Positions 13,068 to 24,640 of a DNA stretch of 64,000 nt are shown here, piece by piece. The stretch comes from Cyanoderma ruficeps (taxonomy: Eukaryota; Chordata; Aves; Passeriformes; Timaliidae), in assembly GCA_008694505.1 (NCBI GenBank), contig VZDJ01007747.1:9704399-9768398 (forward strand), read 5' to 3'. The notes under the pieces were generated by a model, which was given only the letters and a program-made list of their open reading frames with translations, searched no databases and was not told the DNA's origin. A program made the translations under genes and the position numbers. Each line of letters opens with the position of its first letter. The stretch's first letter is position 1.

Positions 13068-14602
13068 GGTTAAAATTTTGCAATAGAGAAACATACTTAA
13101 GAACAGATATCAAATGGACATACCCAGAGTATTAAATAAGTTCAGGTCCAGCTTGAAAAGTATCTGCATTGGCTGAGAGTTCATCACAGCCTCATAACTT
13201 ATTACACCTCTCTGAGTTTTGAAGTCTATTCTGATATTAGATAACTAAAATAGGTCCATGAGCCCCTAGCCTAAAAGGAATTTCTGCCTCTAATATCCAT
13301 TCTGCCCTGAAAAGACCTGGAATAAAAAGCACAAGCAGATCTGTCGTTGTTGCCTTGTATGGCTTCACAAGGTTTTGGAAATATAGATGCATGTGAATAA
13401 ACTACTTTGTAATTAAACTAGATGACTTTCAATCTATTTTTCAAACTACTTGTATGCCACATTTTGAAGCAAGCAAAGTAAAATGGTAACTATTAAACAA
13501 GTAAATTCAATCTGTCAGATCTTCAGAAATCAGCGAACAACTTAAGTTCTGGAAAAACTGTATTTTTTTAATTTAAAAAAATGTTTAAATATTTTGTCAG
13601 CTTTCAATATGATTCTAAAGAACAGCATATTTTTAATATATTCTCAGAGCTCTATGAAATACAGAAGGACTGCAGACAGCAGTTTCATAAACCAAACAGT
13701 ATAAAATAAAAAGAACCAAGGATTAACAATCTGCATTCAGACAAGTATTTTTTAATTTTCCAATAAAATAAAACCTCCAAGAAATTGGCTTGGAGGATAA
13801 GCATTCTTATTTCTTTTAATCTCTGCTACTTTTAGGAGGCTGAGGCTCCCTTAAGAGGTTTTTTTCCTTTGGGTTGAGTTTTTTAGGTTAATTTCGGGTT
13901 CATTTGTTTGTTTTTGAACAATTCCATATATAGTATGTTGGTTCACAGCACAAAACATTTCAGTTTAGCAAGACAGATTGTTTGTGATGGCTAATCTATA
14001 CTACTGTCTTAAACCAATCCAAATGCTGTTTTCAGACCTCAGATTGATGTTTCCACAGTTAGTTTAATTCAATAATTATCAGTGGAATTCCTTCTTACCA
14101 TTATTTCTTATTTGGCCGTGAAAGCAGTAAAGACTACAAGGCTGTAAAATGAAAAATTATTCACACCAACAATTATTTTAAAAAATTAAATACTGGAAGC
14201 TGTAAGCCAACTAACACTGACATTAACCAGGAGATCCAGAATCAAGAGATCTGTATTTTTCCTAGGAGTATAATAGAGTAACAGCAAATAACCAATTAGG
14301 CTGCTAAAGGCACTCCAATTTTTCTTCTATTTATTCCAAAAGTGTACATGTTTGTAGAAGGAAGTTACTTCCAGCACTTACTCCCTTTCATAGCTGGTAT
14401 TCCTATTCCAGGCCTTCTCTTCAGATTGCTTCCTCAAGTACTCCAGACATACAAATATTATAGAGCAACAGAAGTCCTCTTCACAAAAAATTATACTCAG
14501 GAAACCAAATTTGTCTTTTAATTGTGTAATAACTTCCACACCCATCTAGTTATTTTTAGCAAGTCACCAGGAATATGTCACTTCCAGTCTAGATATTATT
14601 AA

Positions 14603-14621
14603 AAACAAACAAACAAACAAA
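14603..14621 (+). repeat. (AAAC)n microsatellite
   Basis: Four to five tandem copies of a four-base unit, directly visible. No associated mobile element was recognised. Confidence 0.85.
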
Positions 14622-15283
14622 TAACTGTATTTGCTAAAAGAAATATAGTCACAATTCCTTTAAGAAAACATTTTACAGCATGTAAAAAGCAATTAGCTGT
14701 ATGTTTAATTACTATCTTAATCATATTCATTTGCCTAGCTTGTCTATTTTACTTAGCTTTGTATATCTTGCAGCTCAAGATCAGGAGTCTATTAAGTGGA
14801 GCAAAGGAAAAAACATTAATTTTTTGGTAGTTTAGTCCATCACCAGCTATCAAGCTTATGATAGCTATTAGAAAGGTCATATGTGATAAGATAATCAGTT
14901 TGTTTTTCCAAGAAATTCAAGCAATACGAAGATAACAAAACCAAATTTATTATGAAAATTAAATCATTGCCTTTGTCTCACCTTGGTGGACATTCTGTCT
15001 CTAAAAATGCAGGGACAACAGAGAAAAAATATTTTACTCCATTAAGTATTGGTAGTTTCTCAAAAATCACAACGCTGACCCCACTTCAGCCATTTAATTT
15101 GTTAAAAATTGGTTGTCTGGACCACACACAAAGCTGGTGCCCTCTTGGAGCTCCTGGGAACCACATTCCAGCATGGCGTCACTACCCAGAACCCAGCTTC
15201 CAGCTGCAGCTTCTCCAGAGCACTCTTACATATACACAGCTCCACCCACTGCTAGCTCTTCAGAGCTCTTTTCCACTTCTTCA

Positions 15284-15288
15284 CCATC
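15284..15288. repeat. 5-bp target-site duplication, left copy
   Basis: The five bases ccatc directly precede the LTR and recur immediately after it at 15813-15817. This is the direct duplication expected at a retroviral integration site. A 5-bp length is typical of class III (ERVL) elements. Confidence 0.7.
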
Positions 15289-15812
15289 TGTAATGATTTA
15301 ACCACAGCCAGCAACCAAATGTAACAGGTAGAAAACTCATGGGCTGAGATGAAGACAGTTTAATAGGGAAAGTAAAAGCTGCACACATAAGCAAAGCAAA
15401 ACAAGGAATAAATTCACCACTTCCCAAGGCAGGCAGGTGTGGAGCCATCTCCAGGAGAGCATGTGTGACAGTGATTTGGAAAGACAAGTGCCATCACTCC
15501 AACTGTTTCCCCCTTCCTCGTTCCCCCCACTTTACATACTGAGTATGATGTCATTTGGTCTGGAGTATCCCTTTGGTCAGCTGGGGTCACCTATCCTGGC
15601 TGTGTCTCTTCCCAGCCTCCCATGCACACCCACCTTTTTCACCAGCCTGACTGTACGAAAAGCAGAAATGGCCTTGGCTCTGTGCAAGCTCTGCTCAGCA
15701 ATAACAAGAACATCTCTATGTTATCACCAATGTATTCAGCACAAATCCAAAACACAGCCCCATACCAGCCACTGGGAAGAAAATTAACTCTACCCCAGCT
15801 AAAATTAGCACT
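15289..15812 (-). mobile_element. solo LTR of an ERVL-like avian endogenous retrovirus
   Basis: A 524-base long terminal repeat read on the minus strand. From its 5' end (15812) it shows the 'agctggggtagagttaattt' type of start, a middle segment containing 'ctgaccaaagggata', a TATA-like TATGTAAA (complement of 15531-15538), and an ATTAAA polyadenylation signal (complement of 15359-15364) followed by a 'ctgtcttcatctcagcccat' type region. It ends in a 'ttgctggctgtggttaaat' stretch. This layout resembles LTRs common in Neoavian genomes, recalled from general knowledge and not searched. The 3' end is the complement of TG, while the 5' end is AG instead of the usual TG, probably a point mutation. 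Flanking 5-bp duplications (ccatc) support the borders. No gag, pol or env sequence or second LTR is present nearby, so it is a solo LTR left by recombination. The several open frames in 15281-15833 are readings through it. Confidence 0.85.
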
Positions 15813-15817
15813 CCATC
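15813..15817. repeat. 5-bp target-site duplication, right copy
   Basis: Second copy of ccatc, abutting the end of the solo LTR and matching 15284-15288. Confidence 0.7.
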
Positions 15818-18800
15818 CCAAAAATTTACTCACATGCCATATCCTTTCCTCTGTTCATTTGAGCTCCACAGGTTCATGTTACTGACTGAAACCTCCATTC
15901 ATTTACCAATTATTAAACAGAAGCACATTGAACTGCTCCCTCATTTAACCTGGAGGAAAAAACAGCTGCTCCAAGGAGTTCAGACCCAAACCATACCTGT
16001 AGTTAGCATGGAAGTGAGCTGAGAAATAAACATGGTAGAAGCAATAAGCATGAGGGCAAATAGTATAGTTAATTTACTTGTGTAACTGTTCAGCCCTCCA
16101 CTATTTTTCCTTTCCTCGTACACATTCACGCATTTGAAGTGATCTGAAAACATGATGCATTGCAGACTGTTTTCAAAACTGAAATGTAACTGCATATGCA
16201 GAACAGGTATGGACACTGGCAAAAGAGTCAAATATGGAAGGATCACACTCATCCTTCTCACAGAAACTAAAATATGTGATGTGATTTATGTAGTTCATCT
16301 AAGCTAGTTCAGTTTAAAGTATTCATAAAAACTCCTCTCAGACAGTCAAAAAGCTGGAAATGTTTATAGAAATATTATGCCTAGAACTCCAAGTACTAAA
16401 AATATGAAGAGAAGAAAAAAAAACATTACTTTATGATTCTACTATCTGTTTCACTGCATGTAATTGCAACTTGGATGACCATACAAGATGTGCCCATAGT
16501 TTGTACTCCTTATTCCCCTTAATTTTACTAGACTTCCTGTCCTTAGAGTTTCAGGGTTCCTGAAAGTAATAGTTGACCTCCTCAGGGAAGATCTTAATAG
16601 TGCTTCTACAGGGTTGGATTTTTCTACAAACTGTTCAGTTAATCCTCCCTATCACTTAGACAATAGAAAGCAGTATAATGGAAACGTATCGAATCACAAA
16701 TCCTACTGCCTGGAAATTCTTTTCAAATACTGAGGTCTTTTGATCATTTCTTTTAATAATGACCATATGCAACATAGTTGCACAAAGATAAATATAACAG
16801 AAAAATAATTTGTGAATAATTCTTGAGTAAATGTTGATAATGGGATATTTGTTCATGACACCCTTTTCTTGCAAGAATATTTTATTTCCAGTAACTGTTG
16901 AAAGTACCACAAAAAATTTAGCATGGAGGAAAATACCCATAAAAAGTACCACTGACATCCAGAATAATAGTAATGATTTTCTAGCACGTATATGTTGCAC
17001 ATAAAATCTCATACTGCAGTCCTTCTACTTATTTCAGTCAAGCATATCTATACATAAGAAAACAGTAGACAGTGCATAATATGAGATAATATTCTGATTT
17101 TTAAGAACTTCTGGTTAGGTAATCTTTCTGTTCAAGTTTTGCCTGTCAGTTTGGAAGGAAAAGAATATTTTATACTCCTTTTTGGTTGCTTTTTCTTAAT
17201 GCCAACATCCTTCCAAGGAATCAATTTCTAGAGAAGAGTGACTACTCTTTTTTTTCCCCTATTCCTTTTTTGTTGAGTAATTTCATTAATATTTCATTTG
17301 AAGTTGCATTTTTGTGTAGCAAAAGCCTCCTCCTAAAGACACCTTACAATATTTATCCTGCCAGAAATTTAAGACAGATGATTTATTCTGTATCCTGTTT
17401 TTTAAGAGTAGCTGATTTCAGCATTTTTTAAAACTAGGCAATGTTTACAAATTCACAAATTCAATTACCTTTCCTTGATATGGAATAGTCTTTTACATTA
17501 TTTCATTTTGCAGTTTCAAGTTTTCTTCCTGATGGTTTTTGCTTGGCTTGCTTATTTAAGTCTTTCTGCCATCTTTTGATGAAATGTCAGCAGGTCTCAC
17601 GATGGGGGCAAAAAGAGTCAAGAAATAAAAAAGTAGCTTCAGTTCCCACTTTGAATCAAGTTCAGGTGCAGACTTCTTGTTTTCCTGCCAAGACTAAAGC
17701 CTTCTAGGAGCTCAAACATAAAGGGGTCATTCCTCACTAGAACAGCTGAAACGTCATCATTCTTGTATGGCATTAGCTGCAAAGAGCTAAGAGGCAGCTA
17801 AACAGAGTTTGTGAATAAATACTGAGTGACAGGCAGATGCTGACACATTTAGCTAGGTTTTAATTTTCATATCCCAAAATAAGACTGCGAACATGGCTAT
17901 GCACAGATAGGTCCCAGAAGTCATTAATTCAGCCAATATTGACATTTGAATAAAAGATTTCACTCAAGACACTGATATTCTCATAAGACACAAATAACTA
18001 TTATCCTAAGATAATAGGAAATGACCAGTGTGAACAAGCACATTTTTGATACAGGTGTCTTTCAAGCTGTCTAAAAATAACACAGCACTGATTTCATGTT
18101 TACAGTAGGTCTAACCATTCCAGCCCCCAGGCAATTCACTGCAGTTATAGATAGACCTGCTCTTAAAAACATAAAGTGTACTCTTTCTCCTTATCACCAC
18201 CTCAGATGTCAAGCTATCCTATGTCTCAGAAACTCTACTAGCAAAAGATCATCTTTCAACAAATCCTTCTCTATAACTGTCACTTATGCTCCACACATAT
18301 CATCACAGCACAAGCTGAATTTCTCTCTTGTTTCTCATTTCCCAGGCTGGCCTCTTTCTATTCTCACGTCTCACCTTGTTTGGTTACAAGGACTTAGTAG
18401 TGAATGTTACCCAAGATGTCCTGCTGAAGAGTTGAGTTGACCTGGAAGTACTGATTCACCAGGTTTTCCTTTCAATGATGATTTCTCAGTTATGTCAGTC
18501 TATTCTTCTGGAGAAAGTGTTCTACTCTGCATCATATATTTATGTGAATTCCTCTGAGACACCACTTGCTGCCCACTCTTTGACATGCTGGTGGAAATAT
18601 GGAACTGGACTTCTAAAAACTGAAAAACAGAAAGGGAGGCACTGTCATTCTGTATCGTTAGGATACACAGATGTCACTATCCACTAAGCATGTCTCCCTC
18701 TACTACTGCTTTGAGAGAGTTTAACAAAAGGTGATTTTTTTCTTTCCAAAGGCTGTTGGGAAACAAAAAAAACCCCAAAGAAATTGATCACGAAACTAAC

Positions 18801-20092
18801 AATGTGATGATAAAAGACCATCACAAAGGACATGGAAGCAATTTAGCAGAGCTGATTATGGGTAGACAAGAATGGAAAGTTGCAGCTGATGCATTTGTGT
18901 AGTTAAATCTGGAGTTTAGATCACAGCTGAAATTCTAAAAAGAGGAAGAACTGTACAAGTTTTGTAATCCTATGAAAAACAGGCCTTATATTGGGGTGCA
19001 TTGAGGCAAAACCTTTTTGAGAGTCTTCACTCAACCAGTCTCTGTACAAAACTATAGATTTCAGTTGCTCAATTTTCTGTTACTTCCTATCACCGTTGTG
19101 ATGCTTAAGTGTTTTTCTGTCACCCAAACAGGTAATTTTGGAAGAAGGCTGTACAGAGAAACCAAACAGAGAAAGAGTAACATTAAAATTCTGGGCATTT
19201 GTATAGTCAGAGAAATTTCTCCATGCAGACAGTCACATCTGTAGCCTAGCATTTCTCACTTCAGTTTTCTTTTTTCAAAGCTTCATTGCTTCTGTTACCC
19301 TTTCTGTTACCTCTTCCTCCTATTTAAATTCTCTTATTCAACATGCCCTCCAAACTTGTTAACACTAGAAAGGTATGTGCTACTCCCCAGATGCTGATAT
19401 TTCTGGTACGATGCTTCTTTTGCTCATTGTTGGCTCTGCTTTATCTAGTTTGATTGTAAGTACTTATCAGACCTGCTGTTATTACAGTCCAATAAGGTCA
19501 CTAAAGACACAAAAAGCAGTAAAATTTATGTTCTCCTACACAACTGACTGTGGGTACAGCAATTAGCAACTAAATCAGACCCTGGGACTTATAATAGAAA
19601 ATTTATAAGAGTTATTGGGAATCAGATCTCCACAACAGTCTTGCCATTCAGGACAGGTGGCTTAAGCTGTTTTCATTTTTATTTAATTTATACACAGTTG
19701 AAACAAGGGTTGCATAGCAATGCCTTGGATCAAAATACGGTGACTCTTTACACAGAAAAAGTGTCTTAAAGAAAATATTACAGTCCGAAAAAGTTCCCTA
19801 CCATATTATTAGTATTGACACAGAACAGAAGAATTTTTTTAACTAAGCATTTAAGAAAAAGCCTCTGTAAACTGTTCACAGAATGCAGAAATTTCATTCT
19901 TTGAATTTAATAGCTGACACTGCCAATTAAAAAACCTTGGTGAGCAGGAAGATAAAGTAGGATGATAGTCTGTAATTGTTCAGGTTATAGTAATCTGACC
20001 ACTAGCATTCTGGTGAGGATTATCATAAATTTCTGAAGGAATTTGCCATACTGCAGAGATGAACTAGCCAGACACAGAGGTTTCAGTGTAAC

Positions 20093-20140
20093 ATTGTAGG
20101 TATCTACTGTTCAGGGTACCATTGTAGGTATCTATTGTTC
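20093..20140 (+). repeat. two-copy tandem duplication, period 28
   Basis: The 20-base segment starting at 20093 (attgtaggtatctactgttc) recurs at 20121-20140 with one mismatch. It looks like a local replication-slippage duplication. Confidence 0.85.
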
Positions 20141-22611
20141 CAAGAATACTCAGAAGAACTAGCAAGATACTAGCAGATAAATATGAATCATGAAGCTCTG
20201 AAGCATTTCCAAACATGTTCTACTGCATCCATAATATAATGTTTCGCTTTGCCTTTGATTACTTCTTGTCTAAAGCCACATTAACACAGAAAATTAATGG
20301 CATGGATTTAATCAGTTAATACATTCTGAGTTATTCCATTAGATGTCTCTATCATTTAGAGGAACAGTACAATTTTGGTCTTGGTGGACTTAGCAATGAA
20401 TAGCTTAAGGGTGACTAAGTACATTCTAGCTCATCATATACAGACACAGTTTCATTTTCCTGATGGTTGTTAAAGGTGACAAATAAAATGACTGTTGGCA
20501 GTTGCACTCCATTCCCCACAGAACAAGAGTCAAATTCAGAATACATGCAATAAAAGAATGTTGCCTAAGTGTGCTACCAAGTTTGACAGGTTAAAACTAT
20601 CTCAGTAGGATAGCAAGGACAGACTGAAACAAAATAGATCTCATAAAGGTGTCCACGAGGCCTAGGGATTATATTGTTCAAGCAACAAAAGTGATGGAAA
20701 ATTAACATATACTGCTTCCCTACAGCAAAAGAAGTTCAACACCTGCCTCCCCCACACGCTGGTTCCTAAGATAATAACTGCTGTGTAAAGACCTTGTTAT
20801 AACATGGACTCCCATGTTCAGGATGAAGATGGGGTGGGTAACTGTGCTGCCCTGGAAAAATGGACTGTATGTTGCATACTGAATTTGCAACACATCAGGA
20901 CTAAGTCTTGTCCAGCTTTATCTATTTAACCTTTTATTGACCTGCCTGCAACCTCTTTTTGCTTTATGAGCACTAACAGCATTTTTTCCTAAATGCTCTA
21001 GGGCTAATTTTTTATCTGTGTTATCTTCTACAGTACCATCATAGTTTTACACAGATAGAAATAACAAGGAATTTCATGTAGAATGAGACATTTATGGATA
21101 ACATAATAATACAGAAAAGCACAGACCTGGTGCAACAGCAGAGGTTCGAGAAGTGAAGAAACATGGTGGGGCGGAGAGGAGTACAGGCATGAGAAAATTA
21201 AAGATGGGGAACAAGTCTGGAACTGCAGCTATGAATTCACCAATGGTCACAAAAAGAAAAGTGGGCCTGCAACTGAAAAAAAAGGGGTATAGGAAATAAA
21301 AAAGAAGTTGTATCCAACACGTAAAAGACGCAAAATCTGAATGTGAAGCTGCAGAACAAGAAAGAATGACAGCTGTGAAGAAAAATCAAAAGCATCAAAG
21401 TGTGTCAGCAAACAAACACAAACAGTCCCACACAGATCCTCAAGCCACAGTGAAGAAAGCATCAACATGAGTATGTTATTTCCACCAAAGGCTGAGGAAC
21501 CCCTGTAGCACCTTCACCAACACCAGAATGAAACCATTGGAGGTAGGTCCCAGAAGCGCCAGGGACCTTATTAGCTTGTGAATTTTAACTTTTTTTTGCA
21601 TTAATATTATTATTGTTATTATAAAATTTGTCTGCGTACATGTAATAATTGCATTTGGACCAGGAATTGTTCTAGGATTAGACTCTTAAGATTTCAATTA
21701 CGTTAGCAATAAATTCCTGGGTTTATGTGAGGTGTGTCTCATTTCTGCCCACAAAGTTTGGAGTACAACAGTGGTTGGCATTTCTATCTGCACAGCAGTT
21801 CTGAAAAAAAAAAAATGAAACAAGTGCAAAGGAAAGGTCATCTTCTGCAGAGTAGTTGTATCTAACTTAAGTTATTCAGTAACATTTAATAAAAAAGGGA
21901 AAGCAATTATTCAAATGTTTTGCTTACTCTCCCAAATATTTCTGCAACATTGCTGTGTATAAATGAGACTTTATCTCTAATTTTGAGGACACTGTATTCT
22001 GTTCTCCTTCATGGTATACTGATTTATTTTCAAAGAAGTTGAGAAAAGCATACTATAAAACCCCTCAGATGCCAGATTGTTAGCCAGTATGTCAGAAAAT
22101 GTACTACCCCTCCTACGAAGATTAGCTATATTTTGTCTAAATAGATTTATTCACCTTTTGTACTTTTTTCTTCCAATGTCAACACTGTTCATTATCCAAA
22201 ATTATCTTCACTACCCATGATGTTTACCATTCTAAAAAAATTGGTGACTATTATCATACTTCTCAGTCTTTATTTTGCCAAGCTAGAAATGCTTTTTTAA
22301 CTTTCCCTATGAGACAAATCTCATTTTTCCATAAAACCATTAATGCCTCTTTTTACTCATTTCAGTTAGACTCCATCTACCCTGGACATGAGTAAGAACC
22401 GTTAGTCTTACTACCAATTGTAACTGTCAATCCCTAAGTGTTTGTCTTGTCCTTTGTACCATTAGATTTATTGTTTATTTACATCGTCCTTTAGTCCCTT
22501 TTGTTCAAAGTCCAGCTTCTTTTCCTCCTGCTCTCCACACCTTCTTGAGGATCAGTCAGCATATTGCAAGTATACATTGAGCAGTACATTTAAGAAGTGT
22601 ACTTTTTGTGC

Positions 22612-22651
22612 CTTATGAAATCATTAAATCACTTATGAAATTATTAAATAT
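22612..22651 (+). repeat. two-copy tandem duplication, period 20
   Basis: Bases 22612-22631 (cttatgaaatcattaaatca) are followed at once by a copy with two differences at 22632-22651. It is a simple local duplication. Confidence 0.85.
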
Positions 22652-24129
22652 CATCTGTCCCAACCCCAAGGCCAGAGGAACCTGACTTGAAAGCTCCTTT
22701 TATTTTAATAATTTCCCAGTAAGTATAACACTTTCTGCTTAATCTGTTCCATACATAACTTCCATGTTTTTCCTCCCATCTTAAGAGTTTCCAATCTTAA
22801 TCTAACTACTGCTTTCCCATGCGCCACAGTATGAAATACTTTGTTGAAATCTACACATACGAATCATTTGCAGTTTCTTTTGACTGGACAATGATCCTTC
22901 CAATCAAAGAAAAGTGGCACAATAAAAATATTCAAGCTTGAACTTTTTTGATAGTCTGCTTTCCTGCTTCTTCTATTAATCCAAAACAATTAACTTCCTG
23001 AAGCTGAAGACCTTGCATCTCACTGACCTCAAAGCAAACAGTTCCAAAGTCCAGTATTTGATTTGTCTTCCTGTATTATTACAGGCTGAATAGAAAATGA
23101 TCACCAGCTTTATGCTGATGTCTGTAATTGAAAACCTACACTACTCTGCCAAATCCATAATCTGTAAAATTCTATACACAGTTCTTCAATATCAGCAGGC
23201 TTTAACCAACACTGAAAAAAGCAAAAAACATATTAACTAAGCAATTATTTAATGGGAATTTTTGCAACAACAAACTGGAGAAGAGTCTCTCTGTAGATGA
23301 TATTGCCATTTCAGCAGTACAGCATCCTTTTCACATCACCTTCTATCACAGTACCCATATCAGAACTATATGCTTTGAAAATTTCACGTGAAGAAACTGA
23401 ATATTTTCCCAAGAATTTAGCTGACATTCCAAGCAATTATGAGTTTCCTGCCTAGCTGATTTGCTTCCTCTGTTTACATGCAACTGTCTTGTTCATGACC
23501 TTCAAAAGCTAAAAGGTACTAAATTCCTGTATATGCCTGTAAAATATAGCAGCCCAAACCACTCACCTTCTAAACTGTTAAGGGCAGTCCTAGCATTAAC
23601 CAGAAATCTTCAAAATTTTTCCTGGCCTGGACACAGTTCAGACACTAGCACAGGATGAGGACCATATCTGCAGTTTTCTAGTGTCTGGTAGCCCTATGTT
23701 TCTAAGAAAGTTTAAAAGTAGCAGTGCAGGCTACTCCATGTCAATTACTTGGCATCAGTGCTCAGAAACATTCCTGGGCACGCCTAACTTATTTGTGTAA
23801 GTGTACATACACACAGCCTGGGCATTTAGCTACTGTGGAAATCTTATACTGCAAATTAAAAAACAGATGTAAACAGATCCCTTCAACCTTTCATATACAC
23901 AGAACAAGAAATCAGTTTGTAATTCCTTATTTCTCCCTCTCGTCATTCTGGAAACATATAGGGATTAAAGACTATAGGAAGAATTAAAGGGTTAAAGACC
24001 AGGAAGAATTACTTTGTGCCATATAAAGTAATCACCCCAAACACTCTCCTCATTGATAGGTATTTTATCTAAGAAACTTTTCCACAGACAGAAAAACTCC
24101 CATTATGCAAATTTTTTTTTACATCTTCA

Positions 24130-24210
24130 GTTAGAATCATGAAATCATGGAATCAGTAAGGCTGGAAAACACTTTCAGGATCATCAAGTCCAACCTCAGC
24201 AACTAAATAA
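24130..24210 (-). mobile_element. CR1-type 3' tail, antisense
   Basis: Read on the minus strand this ends in the standard CR1 3' terminus: 'gaggttggacttgatgatcc', then 'ttccagccttactgattcca', then repeated 'tgatttcatgattc'. Only the last 80 or so bases are recognisable. Upstream in the element's own direction (24211 and beyond on the + strand) the sequence is not standard CR1. It is either a CR1 broken by deletion or the CR1-like tail of another element such as a SINE. Confidence 0.8.
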
Positions 24211-24240
24211 ATGTAAACAGAGACCTGACACTTAGATGTC

Positions 24241-24640
24241 TTAATGACCCTGGCCAAATTTTTCTTCTGGGGTCAGCTCCCACATTACAGGCCCCAGAAT
24301 CCACTTCATCTCAGCCCTGGGTGGCAGCCATAGAGGAGGACCAGCTCCCAGCTCCACCATGCAAGCCATGGGTCCCGACCCTGACCTGTGGGCTGACTTT
24401 CCAGCCTGACCTCCTGTCTGCCTTATCACCACAAACCCAGCAGGAAGTCTCAGCTGTTGCTTAAGCTTGTCTGTGAACTCTGGTCTGCCCTGCTTGCTTG
24501 ATCCAGGTCCTCGCCTGGCCACACTATCACATTCAGCAGCCCCTGCTGCTCCCTGACAATGTGCATCAGTAATTAATCTCTTGTTAAAGAACAGATCTTG
24601 ATTTTTTTCAATAATTCTTTTGAAGTTCTGTGCCATACAT
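24241..24640 (-). other. GC-rich block with a 131-codon open frame next to a CR1 tail
   Basis: A sharply GC-richer block inside AT-rich DNA. On the minus strand 24241-24636 is open for 131 codons, among the longest frames in the window. The predicted product has no recognisable domain, signal peptide or membrane segment and contains runs of Gly, Ala, Pro and charged residues. It lies just beyond the antisense CR1 tail, in the position the body of that element would occupy, so I infer a mobile-element origin more readily than a gene. A lineage-specific coding exon cannot be excluded. Confidence 0.4.

Larger units (their letters stand above)
6015..15283. other. AT-rich intergenic sequence with simple-repeat tracts
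   Basis: About 9.3 kb without a recognised gene. It holds a perfect short hairpin at 8317-8347, an A17 tract at 13051-13067 and an AAAC tetranucleotide run near 14603-14621. Open frames such as 6211-6456, 8738-9103 and 14952-15293 have no domains and lack exon context. GC is somewhat higher around 12130-12720 and 15060-15288, but neither could be assigned to a known repeat. Confidence 0.55.
15818..24125. other. AT-rich intergenic sequence, no gene recognised
   Basis: About 8.3 kb with only short frames lacking domains (for example 16656-17012 minus and 18096-18440 plus). It contains two short tandem duplications (20093-20140 and 22612-22651) and a possible very old CR1-like remnant around 22600-22900. 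No splice-bounded exon was recognised on either strand. Confidence 0.55.

Noticed and set aside
15437..15787. 116-codon + frame and its overlapping companions
   Set aside because: They lie wholly inside the antisense ERVL-like LTR, which is non-coding.
16656..17012. 118-codon minus frame with hydrophobic stretches
   Set aside because: AT-rich composition yields Phe/Ile/Leu-rich chance peptides. No domain and no splice context.
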